Positions 44,996 to 55,655 of a DNA stretch of 64,000 nucleotides are shown here, one piece after another; the stretch's first letter is position 1; each line of letters begins with the position of its first letter. A model generated the notes under the pieces. That model did not search any database and was not told the origin of the DNA. It saw only the letters and a list, made by a program, of their open reading frames with translations. The stretch comes from Roseihalotalea indica. Lineage in GTDB: Bacteria; Bacteroidota; Bacteroidia; Cytophagales; Cyclobacteriaceae. The stretch lies in the NCBI RefSeq assembly GCF_022458895.1, contig NZ_JAINFL010000005.1, forward strand, positions 62,001 through 126,000, given 5' to 3'. The translations under genes and the position numbers were made by a program.

Positions 44996-45700
44996 ATGAA
45001 GCAATTTCTTATCAGCAGCAGTTTGAGTCTGCTTATAGCCGCAAGCTTTAGTTCTTGCGAAGATGAAGGCGAATGTGCCTGTGTTGAGCCGATGCCCGAA
45101 TATACGTATACGTTTGAGTCAGGTAAAGAAGGGTGGACCACCGGCTTTGCCGATTACCCGGTAGGAGAAGATGAGTTTTACGAGCTAGGAGCTGAGGTAG
45201 CAGCATTACCCTCACCGTTGGATGCTAACCAGAAGGGCATTAAAATAACCGGTAACAATCATAGCGATGACCTCTTCATGTTTCTTACTCGCCCCATAAC
45301 CAACCTGGGAATTAACGCCACCTACCAACTGGTAGTAGAAATAGAAATGGCCTACAATGTCCCTGAAAACTCTGTTGGGATCGGAGGAAGCTCAGTGTAT
45401 CTGAAGGCTGGCGCGGCTACGAAAGAACCCAAAGCAGTGCAGCAGGACGATTTCTGGCAAATGAATCTGGATAAAGGCAATCAATCGCAGCCCGGAGCCG
45501 ACATGCAGGTGCTGGGCACTATCGGTACTGATCGGGAAGACTTTACCTATACATTGATTTCTGCCGATAACCGGGACAACCCTATGACTGTGAAAACTGA
45601 TGACCAGGGTAAACTCTGGGTTATTATTGGCACGGACTCCGCTTTTGAAGGCATCACCACTTTATACTATAACCGCATTACTGTAAGGTTGCTGCCATAA
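44996..45700 (+). CDS. Hypothetical lipoprotein (beta-sandwich-like)
   Basis: The 234-residue product has a lipoprotein signal (MKQFLISSSLSLLIAASFSSC). After an acidic Cys-containing stretch (EDEGECACVEPMPEY) it shows alternating beta-like segments, e.g. YTYTFESGKEGWTTGFADYPVG, IKITGNNHSDDLFMFLTRPI and YQLVVEIEMAY, resembling a carbohydrate-binding-like jelly roll. No catalytic motif is recognised. It is probably exposed in the outer envelope. It is 141 bp upstream of a SIMPL gene on the same strand. Confidence 0.75.
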   Translation: MKQFLISSSLSLLIAASFSSCEDEGECACVEPMPEYTYTFESGKEGWTTGFADYPVGEDEFYELGAEVAALPSPLDANQKGIKITGNNHSDDLFMFLTRPITNLGINATYQLVVEIEMAYNVPENSVGIGGSSVYLKAGAATKEPKAVQQDDFWQMNLDKGNQSQPGADMQVLGTIGTDREDFTYTLISADNRDNPMTVKTDDQGKLWVIIGTDSAFEGITTLYYNRITVRLLP

Positions 45701-45841
45701 TCCTGTAGTAGCCGTATATCAAAAATAGTCTTTATACGTTGTACACTACGATGGATTTACGATCATGCAAAAAGGCGTTCGCGCGTTGACGAATTCATTA
45801 TCCATCATTAGTATCAAATTTATCAGAAGAATTAACAAACT

Positions 45842-46558
45842 ATGCAATATCTGAAAACCTTCGTATGGATCATGATGGTTTGGAGTGTGGTTTCAGTAGC
45901 CCAGGCCCAATCAAGTGAAAAACCTATGGTGAAAAAAATAGAAGTAACTGGCAGTGCCGAGCAGGAGATTGTCCCCGACGAGATATACTTCGGCATTAGC
46001 TTAAAAGAATATATTGGCGACAATAAAGATAAAGTTACGATTGATAAGCTGGAGCGCGAGCTTTACAATGCAGTTCGTAAAATTGGGGTAGAAGAGGAAG
46101 ATTTTCGGATTGAAGATGTGCAAAGCTATAACTACGATTGGTATCGCCGGAACAAGCCCCAAAGAGAAGAATTTCTGGCTAGTAAAAAATACACCATCAA
46201 GTTTGAAAAGCTGGATGAGATTAATCGTTTGTTTGCGTATCTGGACCCCAAAGGTATTCAAAGCACTAACATTGACCGGTACGATCATTCAAAAATGGAA
46301 CAATACGAGCAAGAACTGAAGATTAAAGCGTTGCAGAATGCTAAAGATAAGGCCCAATACCTACTCAGCGGCATTGGAGAGCGCATGGGCGGAGTGCTGG
46401 AAGTGACAGAGATTTACAACGGTGGCGGAGGCCCTCAACCTTATTATCAGTCGATGGCTTATGCCCGGGCTGAAGACGCTTCCATGCAGGCTCCGTCTAT
46501 TGAGTTTCAGAAGATCAACCTGCGTTATGAAGTGCGCGCCGTGTTTGAAATTCAGTAA
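45842..46558 (+). CDS. SIMPL-domain (DUF541) secreted protein
   Basis: The 238-residue protein has a signal peptide ending AQAQ and the SIMPL signature KKIEVTGSAEQEIVPDEIYFGISLKEY; KALQNAKDKAQYLLSGIGERMGGVLEVTEI closes the domain. Related proteins form oligomers in the periplasm (BP26/OMP28 family) and are of uncertain function. No neighbouring partner is evident. A 404-bp leader with the methionine regulatory elements follows it. Confidence 0.9.
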   Translation: MQYLKTFVWIMMVWSVVSVAQAQSSEKPMVKKIEVTGSAEQEIVPDEIYFGISLKEYIGDNKDKVTIDKLERELYNAVRKIGVEEEDFRIEDVQSYNYDWYRRNKPQREEFLASKKYTIKFEKLDEINRLFAYLDPKGIQSTNIDRYDHSKMEQYEQELKIKALQNAKDKAQYLLSGIGERMGGVLEVTEIYNGGGGPQPYYQSMAYARAEDASMQAPSIEFQKINLRYEVRAVFEIQ

Positions 46559-46604
46559 CCTCGCCGATATACAAATTATCTTAGTCTAACAAACCCTTCT
46601 ATCG

Positions 46605-46636
46605 TTTGCAATTCTTGGCTGTAGTGCATACTTTTG
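46605..46636 (+). promoter_or_regulatory. Promoter of the metY-metX operon
   Basis: TTTG (46605-46608), a 20-bp spacer and TACTTTTG (46629-46636) match the Bacteroidota promoter consensus (TTTG and TAnnTTTG) closely. Transcription would start near 46643, about 35 nt before the riboswitch. Confidence 0.75.
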
Positions 46637-46676
46637 TGTGCTACAAGTCAATAAGCCCTTCCTGGTAAGGTCATTG

Positions 46677-46784
46677 ATTTATAAAGAAGTGTGGAGAGAC
46701 AGGCTCTTTGAAGCACTAGCAACCTTCCGATAAAGCTGGAAAGGTGCTAAATCCTGATTCGCCAATATGGTGAAGAATATAAAT
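46677..46784 (+). ncRNA. SAM-I (S-box) riboswitch
   Basis: The RNA has the S-box layout. P1 pairs ATTTATA (46677-46683) with TATAAAT (46778-46784). The core reads GTGTGGAGAGAC, AGGCTC, TTTGAAGC, TAGCAACC, the same order as GGTGGAGGGACTGGCCCGATGAAACCCGGCAACC. P3 is ACCTTCC/GGAAAGGT (about 46722-46745) and is followed by the invariant GGTGCTAAATCC. P4 is TTCGCC/GGTGAA. It binds S-adenosylmethionine and sits upstream of metY. What follows it is a small ORF, not a classic terminator, so the expression platform is not clear. Confidence 0.9.
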
Positions 46785-46792
46785 TGACGATT

Positions 46793-46891
46793 ATGTTTCA
46801 GCAATTCCGTTCGTTACTGCCTACAGTTCGCATTTTTTGTTTACAGCATATGATGCCCGTTATGGGCTATTGTTGTTGTTTCTCTGCTTAA
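46793..46891 (+). CDS. Putative leader peptide rich in Met and Cys
   Basis: Starting 8 nt after riboswitch P1, a 32-codon ORF begins MFQQFRSLLPT and ends MMPVMGYCCCFSA followed by TAA. It contains four Met in total (one the start), with three consecutive Cys codons near the end. An imperfect hairpin (CGCA/TGCG with inner GGATA/TATCC, 46894-46920) follows the stop codon. A Met/Cys-rich peptide between a SAM riboswitch and metY is the pattern expected of amino-acid attenuation. Its translation is not proven, and the AT-rich context gives no clear ribosome site. Confidence 0.5.
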   Translation: MFQQFRSLLPTVRIFCLQHMMPVMGYCCCFSA

Positions 46892-46950
46892 TCCGCAATG
46901 GATAGCTGTATCCTGCTGCGCACTATTACCTTACACAATAACCAATCTAA

Positions 46951-48285
<1,335 letters not shown>

Positions 48286-48292
48286 GTTAAGT

Positions 48293-49351
48293 ATGGTAGA
48301 AGAACATACCTTTCAGTATAATCAAACATTTCAGTTGGAGTCGGGCGAGTCACTGCCCGGCTTCCAACTTCTTTATTCAACCTACGGTACCCTTAATGCC
48401 GATAAGGATAATATTATCTGGGTGTGCCACGCCCTCACTGGTAATGCTAATGTGCTGGATTGGTGGAGCGGTTTATTTGGCGAGGGCCGGCTATATAACC
48501 CACGTGAGCATTTTGTGATCTGTGTCAATATGCTGGGGTCGTGTTATGGTTCTACGGGGCCGCTATCTATTAATCCCGAAACTCAGCAGCCCTTTTACCA
48601 CAGTTTTCCTTCGTTAACCAATCGAGATGTTGTACAAGCATTTGACCTGCTCCGGCAGCATCTGGGATTCGGGCAGATTCACACCCTGATCGGTGGGTCA
48701 ATGGGTGGTCAGCAGGCTCTGGAGTGGAGCATCATGCAGCCTGATGTTGCCCGGCATTTAATTCAGGTGGCTTCTAATGCCCAGCATTCACCCTGGGGCA
48801 TTGCCTTCAATGAGTCGCAGCGTATGGCTATTCAGAGTGATGCCAGCTGGCCGGAAAACCAGCCCGATGCCGGATTGGTGGGCATGCGTACGGCGCGTTC
48901 TATTGCCTTACTGTCTTACCGGCACTACCGCACTTACCAAAAAACCCAGCAGGAATCTGCAACTGATAAATTAGACAATTACCGAGCGTCTTCTTATCAA
49001 CGCTACCAGGGAGAGAAGTTAGCCCGCCGGTTCAACGCATTTTCTTACTGGACTTTGTCTAGCACTATGGACTCGCACAACGTGGGCAGAGGGCGAGAAA
49101 GTGTAGAAAGCGCATTAGAAGAAATTCAGGCAAAATCCTTGTTTGTGGGTATCAAAACCGATATGTTGTTTCCAGTAGTAGAGCAGCAGTTTCTGGCCGA
49201 CCATGTGCCGGGTGCTGAACTGGCTATTATAGACTCAGACTATGGGCACGATGGTTTTTTGTTGGAGTTTGAGAAACTTACCCGGCATATTCTTGCATTT
49301 TATCAGAAAGCCAGCCAACCGCAGCCTTCCGTTTCCCTTACATCTAAGTAG
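48293..49351 (+). CDS. metX: Homoserine O-acetyltransferase
   Basis: From the ATG at 48293 there are 352 residues, the usual MetX length; the longer frame overlaps metY. The alpha/beta-hydrolase fold shows VCHALTGNANVLDWW, NMLGSCYGSTGP and the nucleophile elbow GGSMGG (Ser136). ARRFNAFSYWTLSSTMDSHNVGRGRES follows, and DSDYGHDGFLLE contains the His of the catalytic triad. It acetylates homoserine with acetyl-CoA, supplying MetY. The C-terminus converges with the LiaF-like gene 10 bp later. Confidence 0.95.
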   Translation: MVEEHTFQYNQTFQLESGESLPGFQLLYSTYGTLNADKDNIIWVCHALTGNANVLDWWSGLFGEGRLYNPREHFVICVNMLGSCYGSTGPLSINPETQQPFYHSFPSLTNRDVVQAFDLLRQHLGFGQIHTLIGGSMGGQQALEWSIMQPDVARHLIQVASNAQHSPWGIAFNESQRMAIQSDASWPENQPDAGLVGMRTARSIALLSYRHYRTYQKTQQESATDKLDNYRASSYQRYQGEKLARRFNAFSYWTLSSTMDSHNVGRGRESVESALEEIQAKSLFVGIKTDMLFPVVEQQFLADHVPGAELAIIDSDYGHDGFLLEFEKLTRHILAFYQKASQPQPSVSLTSK

Positions 49352-49361
49352 CACCTGCGCA

Positions 49362-50078
49362 TCAGGCATTACGAATTTCGCCACCGCCAAAAAACACCTG
49401 TCCACGAATGATTAGCTGCTGGCTGGCTTCAGGTGAGTACGTATGGTGATGCTTGCGCTTATCTTCAAAGCTGCCAGCAATTGGGGATACATCTACTTTC
49501 ACATTCCAGTCGCTGGGTACGGTTATATCAACCCCGCCAAATAGTACAAAAACATCCAGTACCTGCACTCCGGGTTCCAGGTGGCTGTTAATCAGATTAA
49601 TTTCATTACTTCCCATAATAGAGGTAACCCGTCCACCTCAGAATGAGCTAGAGGAAATTGTTTTCTCATTACCTCCCAAAATGGCTGATTCGTCAATAAA
49701 ATCGAGGTCAAGCGAACCGGGCGCTCGTCTATTTACTCTTTTTTTTTCCTGAGAACGGCGCACCAGCAGGCTAATTCCGATGATAACAAAGATTAGCGGC
49801 CAGAATTGCCGGATGATGTCTCTGATAGAAATATTGAAAATATCGGATAGTAGAAATGCGGCTCCAATCCCTACCAGAGTGATGCCACCCCCCTTATTAT
49901 CACTGGTGCCGATAATCAGTAGACCGATAGCGATCAGCAGGGTTTGCCAGGAAATAAGGTAATGGGGAAGTCCGAATGGAACAAGGTTAAAATTATAGAG
50001 GAGAAAGTAGATACCAAGAATTAAAAAAAGCAATCCTATGATAAGTCTGCTATCTGTACTGCGGGTGCTGGGCTGCAT
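49362..50078 (-). pseudogene. LiaF-like membrane protein gene interrupted by an in-frame stop
   Basis: The frame from the ATG at 50078 encodes three to four transmembrane helices, as in the LiaI/LiaF-like family (RLIIGLLFLILGIYFLLYNF, WQTLLIAIGLLIIG). It then reads FIDESAILGGNEKTISSSSF and hits TGA (49640-49638). In the same frame the next codons encode GGRVTSIMGSNEINLINSHL and VLFGGVDITVPSDWNV, the C-terminal LiaF-like domain. A CGA arginine codon changed to TGA would restore a continuous protein of about 238 residues. Alternatives are a sequencing error, readthrough or two separate products; the second half could restart at the ATG at 49616. Confidence 0.75.
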
Positions 50079-50498
50079 AGTATACCGAAGGTTAAGTGAG
50101 AAGCGTACCTTACTAAGGTAGTAAATGTCTCTTTCAAGCAAAAGAAAAAGGGCGCGTATCTGCGCCCGTAAAAAATCAGTCATCCGACCGAGTGCTTTTT
50201 AGCTTGTGCCCAAACCTTAGCTAAAAAAATCAAATCTGAGGAAGGAAAAATATCCTTTAACCTGATCAAGCAGGCTGTTAAATCCTTAAATAAAATTTAG
50301 GCATCCTCTAGTTGATAAGCAAACATACTTCCGTGTTTCTGCCGATGATTGGGGGTAATACGCATGTAAGAAATCCGAAAAAAGCTGTACCTTCTGGTAA
50401 TAAATAATGCCAATACTCAACATTTTTGCTTAGTATATACAAGTAAAACCGTGTTTATAACCTGTTATATGGATATAATTGATAAAAATATTAGAAAA
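50079..50498. other. AT-rich intergenic region
   Basis: About 420 bp of very AT-rich DNA before the next gene's promoter; no ORF, RNA or repeat recognised. Confidence 0.45.
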
Positions 50499-50531
50499 TT
50501 GTATTTATTTAAAATAATATTCATATTTTTG
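50499..50531 (+). promoter_or_regulatory. Promoter of the hypothetical secreted protein gene
   Basis: TTG (50499-50501), a 22-bp spacer and TATTTTTG (50524-50531) fit the Bacteroidota consensus. The expected start is about 35 bp before the ATG at 50573. Confidence 0.55.
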
Positions 50532-50572
50532 TTATTATATACATATGTAAGATTTACTAGCAAACTAAACTT

Positions 50573-51193
50573 ATGAGAACTTTCATTTTAATTATCGGGT
50601 ACTGGTTGATGATCAGTGTTTCTTTATATGCGCAAGCACCTCACTCAGGAAGTGTAATCCTGACCAATCAAACCCAGGTAGAAGGCAAGGTTGATATTAA
50701 CTCCTTCATCAATTCTGCTATCGTAACTACCCCGGATGAGCGGCAGCTTACCTATCACGCTTCTATGATCGACGAAATTGTAACCGTAGACGATTGTGAT
50801 CAGATGCGCACATTCCGATGCTATGATTACCGTTCCAACAGCTTCTTTGATCGTATGGAAAAGAAACTTTTTCAGGTAGTCAGTGATGGATCAATTGTAC
50901 TGTTACGTCGCGTTTTTGAGTATGATATCTTTGATGCAGATGATGAATACACAGTGCAGGAGTGGTACTACGTTACCGAAAAAAATAAAGTAGAACGTAT
51001 CCGTAATTTCCGTCGGCAGGTGTTACCATTAATGAATGACTATGCTGAAGAAATGCAGGCATTCCGAAGCCGCAATAATATTAAACTACGTCGGTTGAAT
51101 GACGAGGTGAGCATGTTCCTGATGGTATCGTACTACAACCGTCTGCATACGCTGGAAGAAGATACGGCTTTGAGCCAACTGACCAGCAAGTAA
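50573..51193 (+). CDS. Hypothetical secreted protein
   Basis: The 206-residue protein has a signal peptide (MRTFILIIGYWLMISVSLYAQ). Residues about 25-130 form a beta-rich region with GSVILTNQTQVEGKVDINSF, reminiscent of a small SH3-like or LysM-adjacent barrel but not matching a named family. Residues 130-206 are helical, with NFRRQVLPLMNDYAEEMQAFRSRNN. No catalytic motif is visible. It is monocistronic behind its own promoter and converges with queA 13 bp later. Confidence 0.7.
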   Translation: MRTFILIIGYWLMISVSLYAQAPHSGSVILTNQTQVEGKVDINSFINSAIVTTPDERQLTYHASMIDEIVTVDDCDQMRTFRCYDYRSNSFFDRMEKKLFQVVSDGSIVLLRRVFEYDIFDADDEYTVQEWYYVTEKNKVERIRNFRRQVLPLMNDYAEEMQAFRSRNNIKLRRLNDEVSMFLMVSYYNRLHTLEEDTALSQLTSK

Positions 51194-51206
51194 CGATCTT
51201 TCTAGA

Positions 51207-52433
51207 CTAGGCAGTAGGATTGGGAAACAGAAGGGAAGAATCTCCGTAGCTCAGGAAACGGTAATCGTGTTCAAGAGCATATTGGTAAATCGTATTCCAG
51301 TCGTCTCCTACAAAAGCGGCAATCAATAAAATTAGTGTAGACTTGGGTAGGTGAAAATTAGTGATCAAGCCCTGGCAAACCCGGAAGATATAGCCCGGAA
51401 AAATAAAGATCTCGGTTTCTCCTACCAAAGTTTCTAATCCCTTCCGGTCCATATACTCTCGGATCATTTGCATAGACTCGTTTCGGGAAGGAAGTTGATC
51501 AGCTTCGTGCTGATAAGGGTAAAGCTTAGGAATCTGAAAGGCTGCCTCAGGTTGGTGGCTTAACAACACCCCAAACCAATACAGGCTTTCCATGGTGCGG
51601 AGCGATGTTGTACCCACCGCCATCACCGGGCCGCTCGGGTTTAACAGCATTTCAATATTTTCTCTACTGACCACCATCTGCTCACTATGCATAGCGTGGT
51701 TCTGTATATTATCCTCTTTAATAGGCTGAAAGGTGCCCGCTCCTACGTGCAGCGTTAGCTCATTAAAAGTGACTCCCTTTTTCCGTAATTGCTCCAATAC
51801 ATCGTCTGTAAAGTGTAAACCGGCTGTAGGGGCGGCCACTGCACCCTGTGTCTTGGAGTAGACGGTTTGGTACCGCTGCCGGTCTTCTTCGGTGCTTTCC
51901 CGGTGAAGGTAGGGGGGGAGGGGTACTTTACCTGCCGCTTCTACCACCTCGGCAAAGGAAGCATCACCGTCCCACTGGAACTGCACATGTTTTTGCGTTC
52001 GATCGGCTAGTGTTGCCCGAAGGGTTATGTCTTTACCTTTAATCGGTAGGGTTAAAAGAATTTCCTGATCAGCCTTCCATTTTTTTAAGTTGCCAATCAT
52101 ACATTCCCAGATCGCAGTTTGGGTAGCGCTCATGGCCTGGCTCATTACGGTGCTCGGAGCAATGGGGTGGAGTAATAAAACCTCAATCAACGCCCCAAGC
52201 CCTTGTTCAGTAGTCGGTTTCCGGAAGTGAAGACGAGCGGGAATAACTTTTGTGTTATTGAAGCACAGGCAACTTTTTTCAGGCAGCCAGTCCGGTAAAT
52301 TATAAAAGTGCTGATCCTGAATTTTCCCCTGTTGATATACCAGTAACTTTGCCTGATCCCGGTGAGCTAGTGGGTGTTTGGCAATGCGTTCGTCAGGTAA
52401 GGGGTAATCATAGGAGGTTAATGATAAAGACAT
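51207..52433 (-). CDS. queA: tRNA S-adenosylmethionine ribosyltransferase-isomerase
   Basis: This 408-residue protein has the QueA signature set: SYDYPLPDERIAKHPL, FNNTKVIPARL, APTAGLHFTDDVLEQL, LHVGAGTFQPI, ITNFHLPKSTLILLIAAFVG and YRFLSYGDSSLLFP. It transfers the ribosyl part of SAM to 7-aminomethyl-7-deazaguanine in tRNA anticodons (wobble position 34), making epoxyqueuosine. It is slightly longer than E. coli QueA, with an insertion near residues 75-95. On the minus strand TAGTTTTG (52466-52459) is a -7-like element 25 bp upstream. Confidence 0.95.
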   Translation of the reverse strand: MSLSLTSYDYPLPDERIAKHPLAHRDQAKLLVYQQGKIQDQHFYNLPDWLPEKSCLCFNNTKVIPARLHFRKPTTEQGLGALIEVLLLHPIAPSTVMSQAMSATQTAIWECMIGNLKKWKADQEILLTLPIKGKDITLRATLADRTQKHVQFQWDGDASFAEVVEAAGKVPLPPYLHRESTEEDRQRYQTVYSKTQGAVAAPTAGLHFTDDVLEQLRKKGVTFNELTLHVGAGTFQPIKEDNIQNHAMHSEQMVVSRENIEMLLNPSGPVMAVGTTSLRTMESLYWFGVLLSHQPEAAFQIPKLYPYQHEADQLPSRNESMQMIREYMDRKGLETLVGETEIFIFPGYIFRVCQGLITNFHLPKSTLILLIAAFVGDDWNTIYQYALEHDYRFLSYGDSSLLFPNPTA

Positions 52434-52544
52434 GAGAAGTGCTACTTTTTATAAAGCACAAAACTACACGAATTTTAGTAGAAGCCGTTGCATTGCTACC
52501 TGGCGATTGTAAATTAGTCGGTTTATACGGCATACTATTAGATT

Positions 52545-55500
52545 ATGAGAATACTACCTTACTACCTGACCCTGCTACTGGTCGGACTAAACTTACTGAG
52601 TCATGCTCAGTCAACTCCGGCACCTTATGATTCCAGTTTGTTTCAGGCACTTGAGTATCGCTTAATTGGCCCCTTTCGAGGTGGGCGCTGTACGGCGGTA
52701 ACGGGCATCCCCAGTGAGCCACTGACATTTTTTATGGGAACAACCGGCGGCGGAGTCTGGAAAACCAAAGACGGTGGTGGTTCCTGGCAGAATATTTCCG
52801 ACGGTTATTTTGATGTCGGTTCCATTGGTTCGGTAGAAGTTTCATTGTCTGACCCGAATGTGATATACGTAGGTACGGGTTCAGCTCCTCCGCGGGGAAA
52901 TGTATCCATCGGTAAAGGTGTGTACAAATCAACCGATGGCGGCCAGAGCTGGGAAAAAGTGGGGTTAGAACAAGCCGGGCAACTGGGTAAAATTCAAATA
53001 CACCCTGAGAACCCGGATGTGGTTTATGTGGCAGCCCTGGGAAATATTTTTGGCCCCAATACCGAGCGGGGTGTTTTCCGTAGTCAGGATGGTGGCAGCT
53101 CCTGGGAAAAGGTGTTATTCGTCAATGACAGCACCGGCGTAATAGACCTGGTGATGGACCCTAACAACCCTCGTATTCTGTACGCCGGAGCCTGGCAGGT
53201 AGAACGCAAACCCTGGACCCTGATTGATGGTGGAAAAGGAAGTGGTCTGTATAAATCAACCGATGGGGGAAGTACCTGGAAACGATTGGAAGGTGGGTTA
53301 CCCACCGGTGTGCTCGGACGCGTGGGAGTGGCTGTCTCGCCCCTTAATTCCCAGCGGGTCTGGACGATCATGGAGCATATTGATGAGGACAAGGGTGGTA
53401 TTTATTTGTCGGAAGACGGCGGGAAAAGCTGGAAGCGCATCAACCGTAAGCACGAATACCGGCAACGGGCCTGGTACTATTCCCGCCTCTTTGCCGACCC
53501 ACAACAGGAGCATACCCTGTATGTGTTGAATACAGGATTCTACAAATCTCTGAACGATGGGGAGAATTTTGAGCGTATTCCCGTGCCCCACGGCGATAAT
53601 CATAACCTGTGGCTTAACCCTAACAACCCGAACATTATGATCCAAAGCAATGACGGCGGGTCAAATATATCGTTCAACGGTGGCAAAACCTGGTCTACCC
53701 AGCACAATCAGCCTACCGCCGAGCTGTACCGGGTGACCGTAGATAGTCAGTTTCCTTATCGGGTGTACGGCGCTCAACAGGATAATACTACCATTTCGGT
53801 ACCCAGCCAGGGCATGGCCGATATTGACCCGGTGCAGGACTGGTACACGGTAGGAGGAGGAGAAAGCGGACACATTGCCGTAAATCCCGAGAACCCCAAT
53901 ATTGTGTATGCTGGGAATTACATCGGCATCATGACGCGAATGGACCGCGAAAGAGGGCATATCCGTAGCGTAGAAGTGTATCCGGAATTAAATGATGGGG
54001 TAGAAGGGCGTGATCTGAAATACCGGTTTCAGTGGAATGCACCCATTCGTTTTTCTCCCCATAACCCGAATGTGCTTTACTACACATCTAATCACGTGCA
54101 TAAATCTACCGACGAAGGGCAATCCTGGGAGGTTATCAGCCCTGATCTGACTCAGAACATTGATAAGTATCTGGATATTCCGGGCGGCCCTATTCAGCAC
54201 GATAACACAGGGGTAGAACTCTACTGTACTATTTTTGCTTTTGAAGAATCTCCTTTGGAAGAAGGAGTGTTATGGGCGGGCAGTGACGACGGGCTGCTTC
54301 ATATTTCCCGCGACGGTGGAGAGAACTGGACAAATATTACGCCCAAGGACATGCCGGCTGAAGGAACGGTCAATGCCATTGAGCTTTCTGAGCATCAGCC
54401 GGGTAAAGCCTACGTGTCGGTGTATCGCTACCGCGATAATGATTTTCATCCTTACGTTTTCCGTACCGAAAATTACGGGAAATCCTGGGCCCAACTGACC
54501 GATGGGGAGAATGGAATTCCCGAAGATCATTTTGTACGCGTAGTTCGGGAAGATCCGGATCGGGAAGGACTGCTGTATGCCGGAACGGAGTTTGGTATGT
54601 ATATTTCATTTGACGACGGAGGCCACTGGCAACCTTTCCAACTGAACCTGCCAATCACTCCCATCACCGACCTGAAAGTACACCAGCAGGATTTAGTCGT
54701 GGCTACCCAGGGCCGTGCGTTCTGGATTCTGGATGATCTCACTCCTCTGCATCAGATGAGCGAAGGTATAGCCAAAGAAGCAGTTCACCTTTTTTCTCCG
54801 AATACGGCCTATCGCACTCAGGTTGAAGGATACCGGGGAGAAAACATTCCTGAGAACAAAACTCAGGGGGCCTGGATCTACTATTACCTGAATGAACCCA
54901 AGGACAGCCTGACACTCGCTATTATAGATAATGACCAAGATACAATTCGCACTTTCTCGAGTCATCAGGAAGATGATAACCTGTCTGCCGAAGCCGGATT
55001 ACAGCGGTTCGTGTGGAATATGAAGCACGACGGTCCTGATTTGATTGATGGTGCGGTGATGTCGCTGAGCTATACGGATGGCCCAATGGCAGTGCCTGGT
55101 GCGTATCAGGTGCGGTTATATGCCGATGGGGAAGAACAGGTGGAGACATTTGAAGTGAAGGCCGATCCACGCTGGGAAAGTACCACAGAGGATTTACAGG
55201 CTCAGTATGATTTAGCGATCACCGTTCGGGATACCCTGACGGCGGTGCATGATTTTATTCGTTCTATCCGTAGCGTACGCACGCAGGTAAAAGAAATTGC
55301 TCAACGTAGCGAAGAGGCTAACATGACGGTTGATCTGAAAAAAGATTGTCAGGATCTGGTAAAAAAATTAACTGCTTTGGAAGAAGAATTAATCCAGACT
55401 CAGAGTGAAAGCTCTCAAGATCCGATTAATTATCCGGTACAGTTAGATAACCAATACAGCTATCTGTATACAGTGGTGCACGCTCAGGATGCTTACCCAA

Positions 55501-55655
55501 CCCAAGGCTGTTACGAGCGACTGGAAGATCTCAACCAGCGGTTGGCTCAGCACCGGCAGCAGTTTAAGCAGCTACTTCAAACCGATGTGCAGGCTTTTGA
55601 AAGGAAAATTGAGCAGGCCGGTGTTCCTCGGGTCATTCTGACGGGGTCGCCTTGA
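52545..55655 (+). CDS. VPS10/Asp-box (sortilin-like) secreted protein
   Basis: The 1036-residue protein has a signal peptide (MRILPYYLTLLLVGLNLLSHAQ). About ten Asp-box repeats (S-x-D-x-G-x-x-W) lie across residues 60-720, e.g. KTKDGGGSWQN, KSTDGGQSWEK, RSQDGGSSWEK, KSTDGGSTWKR, LSEDGGKSWKR and ISRDGGENWTN, forming a beta propeller like the VPS10 or sialidase fold. The last 300 residues include a beta domain (GAYQVRLYADGEEQVETFEVKADPRW) and helical bundles. No sialidase catalytic set was found. Bacteroidota have many such proteins, presumably binding or degrading polymers outside the cell. Its stop codon lies in a tandem repeat. Confidence 0.88.
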   Translation: MRILPYYLTLLLVGLNLLSHAQSTPAPYDSSLFQALEYRLIGPFRGGRCTAVTGIPSEPLTFFMGTTGGGVWKTKDGGGSWQNISDGYFDVGSIGSVEVSLSDPNVIYVGTGSAPPRGNVSIGKGVYKSTDGGQSWEKVGLEQAGQLGKIQIHPENPDVVYVAALGNIFGPNTERGVFRSQDGGSSWEKVLFVNDSTGVIDLVMDPNNPRILYAGAWQVERKPWTLIDGGKGSGLYKSTDGGSTWKRLEGGLPTGVLGRVGVAVSPLNSQRVWTIMEHIDEDKGGIYLSEDGGKSWKRINRKHEYRQRAWYYSRLFADPQQEHTLYVLNTGFYKSLNDGENFERIPVPHGDNHNLWLNPNNPNIMIQSNDGGSNISFNGGKTWSTQHNQPTAELYRVTVDSQFPYRVYGAQQDNTTISVPSQGMADIDPVQDWYTVGGGESGHIAVNPENPNIVYAGNYIGIMTRMDRERGHIRSVEVYPELNDGVEGRDLKYRFQWNAPIRFSPHNPNVLYYTSNHVHKSTDEGQSWEVISPDLTQNIDKYLDIPGGPIQHDNTGVELYCTIFAFEESPLEEGVLWAGSDDGLLHISRDGGENWTNITPKDMPAEGTVNAIELSEHQPGKAYVSVYRYRDNDFHPYVFRTENYGKSWAQLTDGENGIPEDHFVRVVREDPDREGLLYAGTEFGMYISFDDGGHWQPFQLNLPITPITDLKVHQQDLVVATQGRAFWILDDLTPLHQMSEGIAKEAVHLFSPNTAYRTQVEGYRGENIPENKTQGAWIYYYLNEPKDSLTLAIIDNDQDTIRTFSSHQEDDNLSAEAGLQRFVWNMKHDGPDLIDGAVMSLSYTDGPMAVPGAYQVRLYADGEEQVETFEVKADPRWESTTEDLQAQYDLAITVRDTLTAVHDFIRSIRSVRTQVKEIAQRSEEANMTVDLKKDCQDLVKKLTALEEELIQTQSESSQDPINYPVQLDNQYSYLYTVVHAQDAYPTQGCYERLEDLNQRLAQHRQQFKQLLQTDVQAFERKIEQAGVPRVILTGSP

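Noticed and set aside
49638..49640. Selenocysteine or recoded TGA in the LiaF-like gene
   Set aside because: The surrounding family has Arg here, no SECIS-like hairpin was seen, and a simple CGA-to-TGA change explains it.
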